The translations under genes were made by a program, and so were the position numbers. From Marinibacterium anthonyi (GTDB lineage: Bacteria > Pseudomonadota > Alphaproteobacteria > Rhodobacterales > Rhodobacteraceae), in contig CP031587.1 of assembly GCA_003217735.2 (NCBI GenBank), positions 62,001-126,000 on the forward strand: a stretch of DNA of 64,000 nucleotides, in the 5' to 3' direction. The notes beneath the pieces are model-generated. The model saw only the letters and a program-made list of their open reading frames with translations. It did not search any database and was not told the origin of the DNA. Position 1 is the stretch's first letter. Each line of letters opens with the position of its first letter. This document shows, in pieces, positions 20,467 to 28,524 of the stretch.

Positions 20467-20566
20467 TCTACACACAATAACCCTCTTTTCGTAGAGAGAA
20501 TCGCGCGCGCAATTATATTACTCTCAGGACGGCGAAGAACGGCAGCGTACAGGGAGGTTTCGCACC

Positions 20567-21619
20567 ATGGCCTACAAGATCTTGATCCTCGGTGCTTCAT
20601 ATGGGTCCCTGTTGGGCACAAAGCTTTTGATGGCGGGGTACGACGTGACCCTGGTCTGCCGGCGCAAGACCGCCGACCTGATCAACGCCGAGGGTACGGA
20701 TGTCCGCATCAAGCTGCGCGGCGAGGACGACCATCGGTCGTTCCGGTCGCACGACCTGCCCGGGCAGCTGAACGCACTGTCGCCCGAGGAGGTCGTGGCG
20801 CCGGATTACGACTTCTGCGCGCTGGCGATGTCGGAACCGCAATATTGTTCCGACGCGATCCTGGACCTGCTGCGGCGGGTGGCCACGGCGCAATTGCCGT
20901 GCCTGTCGATCATGAACATGCCGCCCTTGCCCTACCTGCGGCGGATCAAGGGGCTGGACACCGGCCCGCTGGAACAAAGCTTTTCCTGCCCCGAGGCGTG
21001 GAACGCCTTTACCCCCGGCAACGTCACGCTGTGCAGCCCCGATCCGCAGGCCTATCGCCTGCCGGATGCCGGCGCCAACGTGCTGCATGTCGGCCTGCCG
21101 ACGAACTTCAAGGCCGCGCCCTTCGAAGATCCCGCGCACACCGCGATGCTGACCGAGATGGCCGAGGCGGTCGATGCGATCCGCGTCGACGGCAAGGAGG
21201 TGCCGGTCAAGCTGAAGGTTTTCGGATCGCTTTTCGTGCCCTTTGCCAAGTGGTCGATGCTGCTGACCGGCAATTACCGCTGCGTGCAGCCCGACGGCGT
21301 GCGCCCGATCTGCGAGGCGGTGCAGGGCGACCTGGCCCTGTCGCGGGCGATCTACGAAAAGGTCGACCGGATCACCACGCTGCTGGGCGCCGACCCCTCC
21401 GACCTTGTGCCGTTCGAGAAATACGCCAAGGCGGCCGAGGGGTTGTTGAAACCCTCGTCGGCGGCGCGGGCCATCGACGGCGGGGCGGATGCGATCGAAC
21501 GGGTGGACCTGCTGGTCAAGCTGATCGCCGACCAGGTCGGCGTGCCATCCCCCGAACTGGACGAAATCGCCACCATCGTCAGCAACCGACTGGCCGAGAA
21601 CCAACGCGCCGCCGCCTGA
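20567..21619 (+). CDS. Ketopantoate reductase-like protein of unknown substrate
   Basis: A 350-residue protein with the N-terminal Rossmann domain and helical C-terminal domain layout of ketopantoate reductase (ApbA/PanE). The dinucleotide loop is altered: ILGASYGSLLG (residues 7-17) has Gly9 but Ser11 and Tyr12 where the GxGxxG consensus has glycines, so ordinary NADP binding is uncertain. A second distinctive stretch is KVFGSLFVPFAKWSMLLTGNYRC around residue 220. It begins the array leading into glyA (30 nt downstream), sga and hpr, right at the promoter facing the ScfR gene. Pantothenate synthesis is therefore unlikely; a role with glyoxylate, hydroxypyruvate or another 2-oxo acid is a guess. 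Confidence 0.7.
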   Translation: MAYKILILGASYGSLLGTKLLMAGYDVTLVCRRKTADLINAEGTDVRIKLRGEDDHRSFRSHDLPGQLNALSPEEVVAPDYDFCALAMSEPQYCSDAILDLLRRVATAQLPCLSIMNMPPLPYLRRIKGLDTGPLEQSFSCPEAWNAFTPGNVTLCSPDPQAYRLPDAGANVLHVGLPTNFKAAPFEDPAHTAMLTEMAEAVDAIRVDGKEVPVKLKVFGSLFVPFAKWSMLLTGNYRCVQPDGVRPICEAVQGDLALSRAIYEKVDRITTLLGADPSDLVPFEKYAKAAEGLLKPSSAARAIDGGADAIERVDLLVKLIADQVGVPSPELDEIATIVSNRLAENQRAAA

Positions 21620-21649
21620 CGGCCGGCGCCCCCCATAAGCGGAGGACAC

Positions 21650-22966
21650 ATGGAAGATTTTGCGGACACCCCGCTCGCCCCTGATGCGGCCGAGACCTTC
21701 TTCAAGACCCATATTTCGCAAACCGACCCCGCGCTCGCGGCCATGATTGGCCGCGAACTGGGCCGTCAGCGGGACGAGATCGAGCTGATCGCGTCGGAAA
21801 ACATCGTCTCGCGCGCGGTGCTGGACGCCGCGGGAAGCGTGCTGACCAACAAGTATGCCGAAGGCTATCCTGGCCGCCGCTATTACGGCGGCTGCCAGTT
21901 CGTGGACGAGGTCGAGACGCTGGCCATCGACCGCGCGACGCAGCTGTTCGGGTGCGGCTTTGCCAACGTGCAGCCCAATTCGGGCTCGCAAGCCAACCAG
22001 GGTGTGTTCCTTGCGCTGGCGCGGCCGGGCGACACGATCCTGGGCCTCAGCCTGGATGCCGGCGGTCACCTGACCCATGGCGCGCGGCCGAACATGTCGG
22101 GCAAGTGGTTCAACGCCGTGGCCTATGGCGTGGACTCCGACACGCACCTGATCGACTATGATCAGCTTGACGCGCTGGCGGTCGAACACAAGCCCGCGAT
22201 CATCATCGCCGGCGGATCCGCCTATCCGCGCCAGATCGATTTCGCCCGCTTCCGCGCGGTGGCCGACAAGGTGGGCGCCTACCTGATGGTAGACATGGCC
22301 CATTTCGCCGGGCTGGTCGCGGCGGGCCTGCACCCGTCGCCCTTTCCGCATGCCCACGTGGCGACGACCACGACCCACAAGACCCTGCGCGGACCGCGCG
22401 GCGGCATGATCCTGACCGATGACGAGGCGCTGGCGAAAAAGATCAACTCGGCCATCTTCCCGGGCCTGCAGGGCGGGCCGCTGATGCATGCCATCGCCGG
22501 CAAGGCCGTCGCCTTTGGCGAGGCGCTGCGGCCCGGGTTCAAGACCTACGCGGGCCACGTGATCGAGAACGCGCAGGTGCTGGCCCAGACGCTGGTCGAT
22601 GCCGGTTTCGCGATCACCAGCGGGGGCACCGACACGCACCTGATGCTGGTCGACCTGCGCCCCAAAGGCGTGAAGGGCAACGAGGCCGAAAAGGCCCTGG
22701 GTCGGGCCCACATCACCTGCAACAAGAACGGCGTGCCGAACGATCCCGAAAAGCCGACGGTCACCAGCGGCATCCGCCTGGGCACGCCCGCCGGCACGAC
22801 GCGGGGCTTTGGCGCCGCGGAATTCGCGAAGATCGGCCAGTTGATCGACACCGTGTTGACCGGGCTGGCCGCCAATGGCCCCGAGGGCAACAGCGCCGTG
22901 GAGGAGGCCGTCAAGGCCGAGGCGCTGGCCCTTTGCAAGGCCTTCCCGATTTACGGCGACATGTGA
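21650..22966 (+). CDS. glyA: Serine hydroxymethyltransferase
   Basis: A PLP enzyme joining glycine and 5,10-methylene-THF to give serine, the C1-acceptor step of the serine cycle. It is 438 residues with ATG 21650 after GGAGGACAC. Motifs are [38 protein letters not shown] (folate and substrate loop), [11 protein letters not shown], and [18 protein letters not shown] with the PLP lysine. The N-terminal roughly 20 acidic residues are an extension. A second, housekeeping glyA probably exists elsewhere, because this copy lies in an array with sga and hpr as in serine-cycle methylotrophs. Confidence 0.97.
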   Translation: MEDFADTPLAPDAAETFFKTHISQTDPALAAMIGRELGRQRDEIELIASENIVSRAVLDAAGSVLTNKYAEGYPGRRYYGGCQFVDEVETLAIDRATQLFGCGFANVQPNSGSQANQGVFLALARPGDTILGLSLDAGGHLTHGARPNMSGKWFNAVAYGVDSDTHLIDYDQLDALAVEHKPAIIIAGGSAYPRQIDFARFRAVADKVGAYLMVDMAHFAGLVAAGLHPSPFPHAHVATTTTHKTLRGPRGGMILTDDEALAKKINSAIFPGLQGGPLMHAIAGKAVAFGEALRPGFKTYAGHVIENAQVLAQTLVDAGFAITSGGTDTHLMLVDLRPKGVKGNEAEKALGRAHITCNKNGVPNDPEKPTVTSGIRLGTPAGTTRGFGAAEFAKIGQLIDTVLTGLAANGPEGNSAVEEAVKAEALALCKAFPIYGDM

Positions 22967-22991
22967 ACAAGGACAGTGGAGGAGTTATAAA

Positions 22992-24182
22992 ATGTCTGGA
23001 TTCAAAGGACTGGCCGTCCCCGGCCCCACCAATATGCCCTTCGAGGTCCGTCAGGCGATGGACGTGGCCCTTGAAGACCACCGGGCCCCGGATTTCCCGG
23101 AATTCACCCTGCCGCTGTTTGCGGACCTGAAAAAGGCGTTCATGTTGGAAAAGGGGCAGGTTTTCGTGTTTCCCAGTTCCGGCACCGGCGGCTGGGAATC
23201 CGCCGTGGCGAACCTGCTGTCACCGGGCGACAAGGTGCTGGCGTCGATCTTCGGCCAGTTCTCGTATCTCTGGGTCGATATGTGCCAGCGCTTTGGCCTG
23301 GATGTCGATGCGATCGATTGCGAATGGGGCACCGGCGCGCCGGTCGATCTGTATGAACAGAAGCTTGCCGCCGACAAGGATCACAAGATCAAGGCCGTGC
23401 TTGTCACCCAGAACGAGACCGCGACCGGTGTGACGTCGGACGTGAAGGCCGTGCGCCAGGTTCTGGACAGCCTGGGCCACCCCGCGCTGCTGTTCGTCGA
23501 CGGCGTCAGTTCGATCTGTTCGATCGAGTTCCGGCAGGAGGAATGGGGCGTCGACGTTGCGGTGTCGGGATCGCAGAAGGGCTTCATGCTGCCCACGGGC
23601 CTTGGCATCGTCGGGGTCAGCCAGAAGGCGCTGGACCAGCGGCCAAAGCCGGGCTTCCCCAAGTGCTTCTTCGACTTCGACGACATGATCAAGACGAACA
23701 AGGACGGCTATTTCCCCTATACCCCGGCGACGACCCTGCTGCGGGGCTTGCGCGCCTCGCTTGACCTGATCTTCGACGAGGGGCTGGAAAACATCTGGGC
23801 GCGCCATCACCGGCTGGCCGAAGGCTGCCGCCGCGCGGTCGATGCCTGGGGGCTGAGGGTCTGCGCGAAGGAACCCAGGTGGAATTCGGACACCGTCAGC
23901 GCCATTGTCGTGCCCGAAGGCTACAACGCCAATGACGTGATCAAGACGGCCTATGGCAAGTACGACCTGTCGCTGGGCGCGGGGCTGTCGAAAGTGGCGG
24001 GCAAGGTCTATCGGATCGGGCACCTGGGCTACATGAACGAGCTGATGGTGCTGCAATCGCTGGCAGGAGCCGAGCTGGCCATGCGCGATGTGGGCATTCC
24101 GTTCGAATCCGGCTCTGGCGTGGGCGCGGCCGTGGACTACTATGCCTCCACCCAACAGGTCTCGGCGCTGGCTGCTGAATAA
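22992..24182 (+). CDS. sgaA: Serine-glyoxylate aminotransferase
   Basis: A class V PLP aminotransferase that converts serine plus glyoxylate to hydroxypyruvate plus glycine, regenerating the acceptor for GlyA. It is 396 residues, the usual length. ATG 22992 follows GTGGAGGAGTTATAAA, and 25 nt separate it from glyA. Visible signatures are LAVPGPTNMPFEVRQAMD at the N-terminus, FPSSGTGGWESAVANLLSPGD, LFVDGVSSICSIEF with the PLP Asp, and VSGSQKGFMLPTGLG with the PLP lysine. The Gly-Trp after SSGTG and the overall pattern match serine-cycle and photorespiratory SGATs rather than phosphoserine or cysteine-desulfurase relatives. Confidence 0.95.
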   Translation: MSGFKGLAVPGPTNMPFEVRQAMDVALEDHRAPDFPEFTLPLFADLKKAFMLEKGQVFVFPSSGTGGWESAVANLLSPGDKVLASIFGQFSYLWVDMCQRFGLDVDAIDCEWGTGAPVDLYEQKLAADKDHKIKAVLVTQNETATGVTSDVKAVRQVLDSLGHPALLFVDGVSSICSIEFRQEEWGVDVAVSGSQKGFMLPTGLGIVGVSQKALDQRPKPGFPKCFFDFDDMIKTNKDGYFPYTPATTLLRGLRASLDLIFDEGLENIWARHHRLAEGCRRAVDAWGLRVCAKEPRWNSDTVSAIVVPEGYNANDVIKTAYGKYDLSLGAGLSKVAGKVYRIGHLGYMNELMVLQSLAGAELAMRDVGIPFESGSGVGAAVDYYASTQQVSALAAE

Positions 24183-24272
24183 GGGGCCGAACGACCTGAC
24201 GCCAACTTCGTTTCGGCGCGCGCTTCAACGGGGCGCGCGTCGTCACCTGACCAGAATACGGAAAGCGAATTC

Positions 24273-25226
24273 ATGCGCATCGTCTTTCTCGACCGGGGGT
24301 CCATTGGCCCGTCGGTCGAACTTCATCGCCCGTCCTTCGACCACGATTGGGTCGTCTATGATCAGACCGCGCCGGACCAGGTGGCCGAACGCCTGGCGGA
24401 CGCCGACATCGCCATTTCCAACAAGGTGCCGATCCGCCGCGACAGCATCGAGAAATGCCCCAAGCTGAAAATGATCGCCATCCCGGCCACCGGCTACGAC
24501 GCCTTTGACCTGGCGGCGTGTCGCGAACGGGGCATCGTCGTGTCCAACGTGCGCGGCTATGCGATCAACACGGTGCCGGAACATACCTTCGCGTTGATCC
24601 TGGCGCTGCGCCGGTCCATCGTCGGCTACCGGCAGGACGTGATCAACGGCGATTGGCAGAAGTCCGGCCAGTTCTGCATCTTTACCCATCCGATCAAGGA
24701 CTTGTCGGAATCCACCATCGGCATCGTCGGTGAAGGCGTTCTGGGGCAGGGGGTCGCGACGCTGGCGCGGGCCTTCGGGATGAAGGTGCAGTTTGCCGCC
24801 CACAAGGGGGTCGACGGGCTTGGCCCGCTGTACACGCCCTGGGACGAGGTTCTGGAAACCGCGGATGTGATCACGTTGCACAGCCCGCTGATGCCGGCGA
24901 CGAAGAACATGATCGCGGAACCGGAATTCCGCAAGATGAAGAAGAAACCGCTTCTGGTGAACTGTTCGCGCGGCGGGCTGGTCCACGAAGGCGACCTGGT
25001 CAAGGCGCTGGACGAGGGCTGGATTTCCGGCGCCGGGTTCGACGTTCTGACGTCGGAGCCGCCCTTGCCGGACAACCCGTTGCTCAGCGTTCTGGATCGT
25101 CCCAACGTCATCGTGACGCCGCACGTGGCCTGGGCCAGCGAAGAAGCGATGCAGACGCTGTGGAACCAGGTTCGCGACCATCTGGACAACTTCGCGCGCG
25201 GCGAACCGAGCAATGTGGTCACCTGA
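24273..25226 (+). CDS. hprA: Hydroxypyruvate reductase (NADH-dependent D-2-hydroxyacid dehydrogenase)
   Basis: Reduces hydroxypyruvate to D-glycerate, completing the reductive arm of the serine cycle. It is 317 residues, nearly the size of methylotroph HprA. Substrate-domain motif KMIAIPATGYDAFDLAAC; cofactor domain GIVGEGVLGQGVA (about residues 150-162); catalytic Arg in VNCSRGGLV, Glu in DVLTSEPP and His in VTPHVAW. It follows sga after 90 nt. The family alone cannot exclude a glycerate or other 2-oxo acid dehydrogenase, but the glyA-sga-hpr order makes the assignment strong. Confidence 0.93.
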   Translation: MRIVFLDRGSIGPSVELHRPSFDHDWVVYDQTAPDQVAERLADADIAISNKVPIRRDSIEKCPKLKMIAIPATGYDAFDLAACRERGIVVSNVRGYAINTVPEHTFALILALRRSIVGYRQDVINGDWQKSGQFCIFTHPIKDLSESTIGIVGEGVLGQGVATLARAFGMKVQFAAHKGVDGLGPLYTPWDEVLETADVITLHSPLMPATKNMIAEPEFRKMKKKPLLVNCSRGGLVHEGDLVKALDEGWISGAGFDVLTSEPPLPDNPLLSVLDRPNVIVTPHVAWASEEAMQTLWNQVRDHLDNFARGEPSNVVT

Positions 25227-25251
25227 CCTGCACTTTGAACCGGGGTCGGAA

Positions 25252-25279
25252 CCGGGCGGCGCCCCATGGGGCCGCCCGG
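25252..25279. terminator. GC hairpin between convergent hprA and DUF1127 gene
   Basis: Arms CCGGGCGG (25252-25259) and CCGCCCGG (25272-25279) enclose a CCCCATGGGG core. It lies between convergent genes. There is no U tract on either strand, so it may block rather than terminate classically. Confidence 0.5.
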
Positions 25280-25292
25280 CGCGGGGCGCGGT

Positions 25293-25517
25293 TCAGAACA
25301 GGCCCGATGCCTTGCGGATATGCGCGGGGATGTCTTCGCGGGTCAGGCCGGCGGCCGCCAGGCGCGTATCGGTCTTGTGCGACAGGCGGTCGAATTCGCG
25401 CGCCATGCGGTTGCATTCGCGGATCCATTCGACGGCCTGAACGGCAAAGCGGGCAGGGGACAGAAGCGTGTGGCCAAGGCCGACACCGGCGGCGGGGGAG
25501 GAAGCAGCGATCGCCAT
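25293..25517 (-). CDS. Small DUF1127-like protein
   Basis: A 74-residue protein starting at ATG 25517, preceded by GAAAGGTG; the open frame reaches 18 codons further up without a ribosome site. The central helix WIRECNRMAREFDRLSHKTDTRLAAAGLTREDI resembles the DUF1127 (YjiS-like) pattern of an Arg-rich helix followed by L..L.D..L...GLTR.DI. Such proteins in alphaproteobacteria bind RNA or act in C1, phosphate or stress regulation. It lies between hprA and folD, on the opposite strand to both. The family call is moderate because the length and the first 20 residues are atypical. Confidence 0.6.
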   Translation of the reverse strand: MAIAASSPAAGVGLGHTLLSPARFAVQAVEWIRECNRMAREFDRLSHKTDTRLAAAGLTREDIPAHIRKASGLF

Positions 25518-25693
25518 GATGGCACCTTTCGTGAAGTTCTGACGTTCTGATCGAGACGGCTTATGCCGCATTGCGGCGAAGTGTGCAACCGACTGGCTGC
25601 ATAACCGATATGATCGTCCGTCAAGGCTGGGTTAACGGGGGGTTGATGCTATAACAATTTCAACATGTTACATGCCTTTTGGCGGCGCATCAC

Positions 25694-25710
25694 ATACCAG
25701 TTTCTGGTAT
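25694..25710. promoter_or_regulatory. Inverted repeat ATACCAG-TTT-CTGGTAT upstream of folD
   Basis: Perfect 7-bp arms with a 3-nt spacer, 60 nt before the folD start, with another ATACCAG at 25724-25730. It uses the same ATACCA/TGGTAT hexamers as the 7707-7723 site. It is a candidate operator common to the C1 genes. Confidence 0.55.
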
Positions 25711-25769
25711 GGTGGGACAAAAAATACCAGTGCTGGAGTGCAGAATGCCAGCGTCCGGAGGAGGGAATC

Positions 25770-26663
25770 TTGACCGCGAAGATCATTGACGGGAAGGCGT
25801 TTGCCGCCGAAGTCCGTGCCAAAGTCGCCGAACACGTGGCCAATTTGGAATCAGCACACGGGGTTACCCCGGGTTTGGCGGTGGTCCTCGTGGGCGAGGA
25901 TCCGGCAAGCCAGGTCTATGTTCGAAACAAGGGCAAGCAGACGAAGGAAGCGGGCATGCTCTCGGTCGAGCACCGCTTGCCTCCCGACACCTCCGAGGCG
26001 GTCCTTTTGGACCTGATCGGGCAGCTGAACACCGATCCGAAGATCCACGGCATCCTAGTGCAACTGCCCTTGCCCGATCACCTGGATTCCGACCTCGTGA
26101 TTAACGCAATCTCACCAGCCAAGGACGTCGACGGGTTCCATATTTCCAACGTCGGGCTGCTGGGGACGGGGCAGAAATCAATGGTGCCTTGCACGCCGCT
26201 GGGTTGCCTGATGCTGCTGCGCGATCTGCACGGGGATCTTTCGGGGATGGATGCGGTCGTGGTCGGACGGTCCAACATCGTCGGCAAGCCGATGGCGCAG
26301 CTGCTGCTGGGCGACAGCTGTACGGTGACGATCGCCCATTCCCGCACCAGGGATCTGCCCGATGTCGTCCGCCGCGCCAGGATCGTCATCGCCGCCGTCG
26401 GCCGGCCCGAAATGATCCCCGGCGACTGGATCGGCCCCGGCGCCACGGTGATCGACGTGGGCATCAACCGGATTCCGGGCGAAAACGGCAAGACCCGGCT
26501 GGTGGGCGACGTGCATTTCGAAAGTGCCGCGCAGGTTGCCGGCGCCATCACCCCGGTGCCCGGCGGCGTCGGCCCCATGACCATCGCCTGCCTGCTGGCC
26601 AACACGGTGACCGCCTGTTGCCGCGCGAACGGATTGCCCGAACCCAAGGGCCTGACCGCCTGA
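25770..26663 (+). CDS. folD: Bifunctional methylene-THF dehydrogenase / methenyl-THF cyclohydrolase
   Basis: Interconverts 10-formyl-, 5,10-methenyl- and 5,10-methylene-THF with NADP, linking Fhs to GlyA. Translation most likely begins at TTG 25770, directly after the strong GGAGGAGGG; this gives 297 residues starting [15 protein letters not shown], matching the family. An upstream ATG would add 35 residues rich in Trp and Tyr with no counterpart. Signatures are [13 protein letters not shown] (catalytic Lys), [22 protein letters not shown] and [16 protein letters not shown], plus [15 protein letters not shown]. The rare start codon despite an excellent ribosome site may tune expression. It heads the folD-metV-metF array. 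Confidence 0.96.
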   Translation: MTAKIIDGKAFAAEVRAKVAEHVANLESAHGVTPGLAVVLVGEDPASQVYVRNKGKQTKEAGMLSVEHRLPPDTSEAVLLDLIGQLNTDPKIHGILVQLPLPDHLDSDLVINAISPAKDVDGFHISNVGLLGTGQKSMVPCTPLGCLMLLRDLHGDLSGMDAVVVGRSNIVGKPMAQLLLGDSCTVTIAHSRTRDLPDVVRRARIVIAAVGRPEMIPGDWIGPGATVIDVGINRIPGENGKTRLVGDVHFESAAQVAGAITPVPGGVGPMTIACLLANTVTACCRANGLPEPKGLTA

Positions 26664-26725
26664 ATTCCCTGCTTTCCCGCGGCCCAAACCATGGCACAGT
26701 GCGGGAAAGCCAGGGCCAAGCCAGC

Positions 26726-27295
26726 ATGTACCGCATCCGCCTCTTCGCCTCTCGCCATGCCCGCACGTTCGAACGGGTCTACGCCCTGCTCGAAACCGGC
26801 ATGGTCGCGCTTGATCCGCTGTTCCGGCGGATCGGCTATTCCCGCGTCGAACACGTGGTGCGGCCCGTCGAAAAGCTGACCAAGTCGCTGCTGTTCGATT
26901 GCAGGATGTGCGGCCAGTGCGTGCTGTCGTCGACCGGCATGTCCTGCCCGATGAACTGCCCTAAGACCCTGCGCAACGGACCCTGCGGCGGTGTCCGGCC
27001 CGGTGGCTATTGCGAGGTGAAGCCCGAGATGCGCTGTGTCTGGGTACAGGCCTGGAACGGGGCGGCGCGGATGAAGGGGGGCGACAAGATCCGCGTCGTT
27101 CTGCCCCCGGTGGATCATACGCTGAAGGGGTCATCGGCCTGGCTGCGGGCCTCGCGCGAGAAGGCGCAGAACCTGCGCGAGGCGGCAGAGCCGCGCCGCA
27201 CGACGCTGGCCCGCGCCTTCAAGGGCGCGCGCGCGGCCGAACCGACATCGGCGCCGCTGGCGGCCGAACCCGGCGACAAGGACCGCCGGTCATGA
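26726..27295 (+). CDS. MTHFR C-terminal-type Cys-rich protein (MetV-like)
   Basis: A 189-residue protein of the family annotated as methylenetetrahydrofolate reductase C-terminal domain. Seven cysteines cluster at about residues 57-94 (CRMCGQC, CPMNCP, NGPCGG, GYCEV), consistent with a Zn or Fe-S site. The basic C-terminal tail is rich in Ala and Arg. In acetogens the related MetV forms a complex with a short MetF and is needed for its activity. Here the gene overlaps metF by 4 nt (ATGA), which implies a 1:1 complex. It probably allows MetF to work with a non-standard electron donor or in the methyl-THF-oxidising direction; that is inference from family knowledge. Confidence 0.82.
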   Translation: MYRIRLFASRHARTFERVYALLETGMVALDPLFRRIGYSRVEHVVRPVEKLTKSLLFDCRMCGQCVLSSTGMSCPMNCPKTLRNGPCGGVRPGGYCEVKPEMRCVWVQAWNGAARMKGGDKIRVVLPPVDHTLKGSSAWLRASREKAQNLREAAEPRRTTLARAFKGARAAEPTSAPLAAEPGDKDRRS

Positions 27296-28284
27296 TCGCC
27301 GAAACGGATCCTCGGGGTCGGCTGGAACGGGTTCTGCGGTCGGGCCGGTTTGCCATCACGGCGGAACTGAACCCGCCCGACAGCGCCGACCCCGAAGATG
27401 TCTATGACGCCGCCCGCCCGCTGGGCGAAATCGCCGATGCGGTCAATGCCACGGACGCCTCGGGCGCCAATTGCCACATGTCCTCGCTTGGGATCTCGGC
27501 CTTGCTGGTGCGCGCCGGCTGGGAACCCGTGCTGCAGATCTCGTGCCGCGACCGTAACCGCATCGCCATCCAGGGCGATGTGCTGGGGGCGTCGGCCCTG
27601 GGGGTGCACAACGTGCTGTGCCTGACCGGCGACGACGTGTCGGCCGGGGATCAGCCCGGGGCAAAGCCGGTGTTCGATCTGGATTCCGTATCGCTGCTGC
27701 GGACCTTGCGGACCATGCGCGACGACGGGCTGTTCCTGTCGGGCCGCCGCATCACCCGGCCGCCCAGGCTGTTCCTGGGGGCGGCGGAAAACCCCTGCGT
27801 CGACCCGCTGGACTGGCGCGCCGACCGGATGGCCAAGAAGATCGACGCGGGGGCCCAGTTCATCCAGACCAACCTGATCTTCGACATGCCCCGGTTCGAA
27901 CGCTTCATGGATCGGGTGCGCGACCTGGGCCTGCACCGGCGGGCCTATATCCTGGCGGGCATCGGGCTTTTGCCGTCGGCCAGGACGGCGCGCTGGATGC
28001 GGGCGCGGGTGCCCGGCATCCATATCCCGGACGAGGTCATCGCCCGGATCGAGGCCGCCGATGACCAGGCCGAGGAGGGAAAGCGGATCTGCATCGAACT
28101 GATCCGCCATGTCCGCGACCTGCCGGGCGTTTCGGGCGTGCACGTGATGGCCTACCGGCGCGAACACCAGGTGTCGGAGATCGTGCTGCGGTCCGGCATC
28201 CTTGAGCGGCGCAGGATCATGGGCCATCAGGTCGCAACCCAGAAGGGATCGGGCGGGGCAGGGGCCGCGAAGACCTTGGAATAG
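27292..28284 (+). CDS. metF: Methylenetetrahydrofolate reductase
   Basis: A FAD-dependent TIM-barrel enzyme interconverting 5,10-methylene-THF and 5-methyl-THF. It is 330 residues from ATG 27292, which overlaps the upstream stop (ATGA). Features are FAITAELNPPDSADPEDVY at the start, the VNATDASGANCHMSSLGIS region, DRNRIAIQGDVLGASALGVHNVLCLTGDD (flavin and folate site) and AKKIDAGAQFIQTNLIFD near residue 190. The short length and MetV partner match the MetFV type rather than the classic standalone enzyme. With FolD it could feed methyl groups into serine or oxidise methyl-THF from demethylases. Confidence 0.93.
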   Translation: MIAETDPRGRLERVLRSGRFAITAELNPPDSADPEDVYDAARPLGEIADAVNATDASGANCHMSSLGISALLVRAGWEPVLQISCRDRNRIAIQGDVLGASALGVHNVLCLTGDDVSAGDQPGAKPVFDLDSVSLLRTLRTMRDDGLFLSGRRITRPPRLFLGAAENPCVDPLDWRADRMAKKIDAGAQFIQTNLIFDMPRFERFMDRVRDLGLHRRAYILAGIGLLPSARTARWMRARVPGIHIPDEVIARIEAADDQAEEGKRICIELIRHVRDLPGVSGVHVMAYRREHQVSEIVLRSGILERRRIMGHQVATQKGSGGAGAAKTLE

Positions 28285-28387
28285 GCGGCGTTGACGCCCG
28301 CGCACCCCGGCCCGGCGCCTTCGACATCTGCGTCCGTGGCGACAAGGCCGCGCATGGGCCGGCTTCGCTTGTCCTGCGCCCCAAATC

Positions 28388-28404
28388 ATTAACATAATGT
28401 TGAT
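28388..28404. promoter_or_regulatory. AT-rich near-palindrome in the metF-LysR intergenic region
   Basis: ATTAACAT-A-ATGTTGAT, one mismatch between arms, within the 240-nt gap between two convergent genes (metF and the LysR gene). No ORF or U-tract terminator is seen in the gap. The function is unclear. Confidence 0.25.
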
Positions 28405-28524
28405 TACGGGTCCACTTCGACGTCGAGGGTGGATTCACATCCGAAGTGCGAATCCTGCATCAGACAAAAGCTTGCACGCAACCCGCGTCCGCCCCACGCT
28501 CGGTCCGAGGTGTTTGATCTCCCC

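Noticed and set aside
25572-25769. Possible riboswitch (SAM-II, THF or glycine type) upstream of folD
   Set aside because: No consensus pseudoknot or paired conserved elements could be traced; the visible feature is a protein-type operator palindrome.
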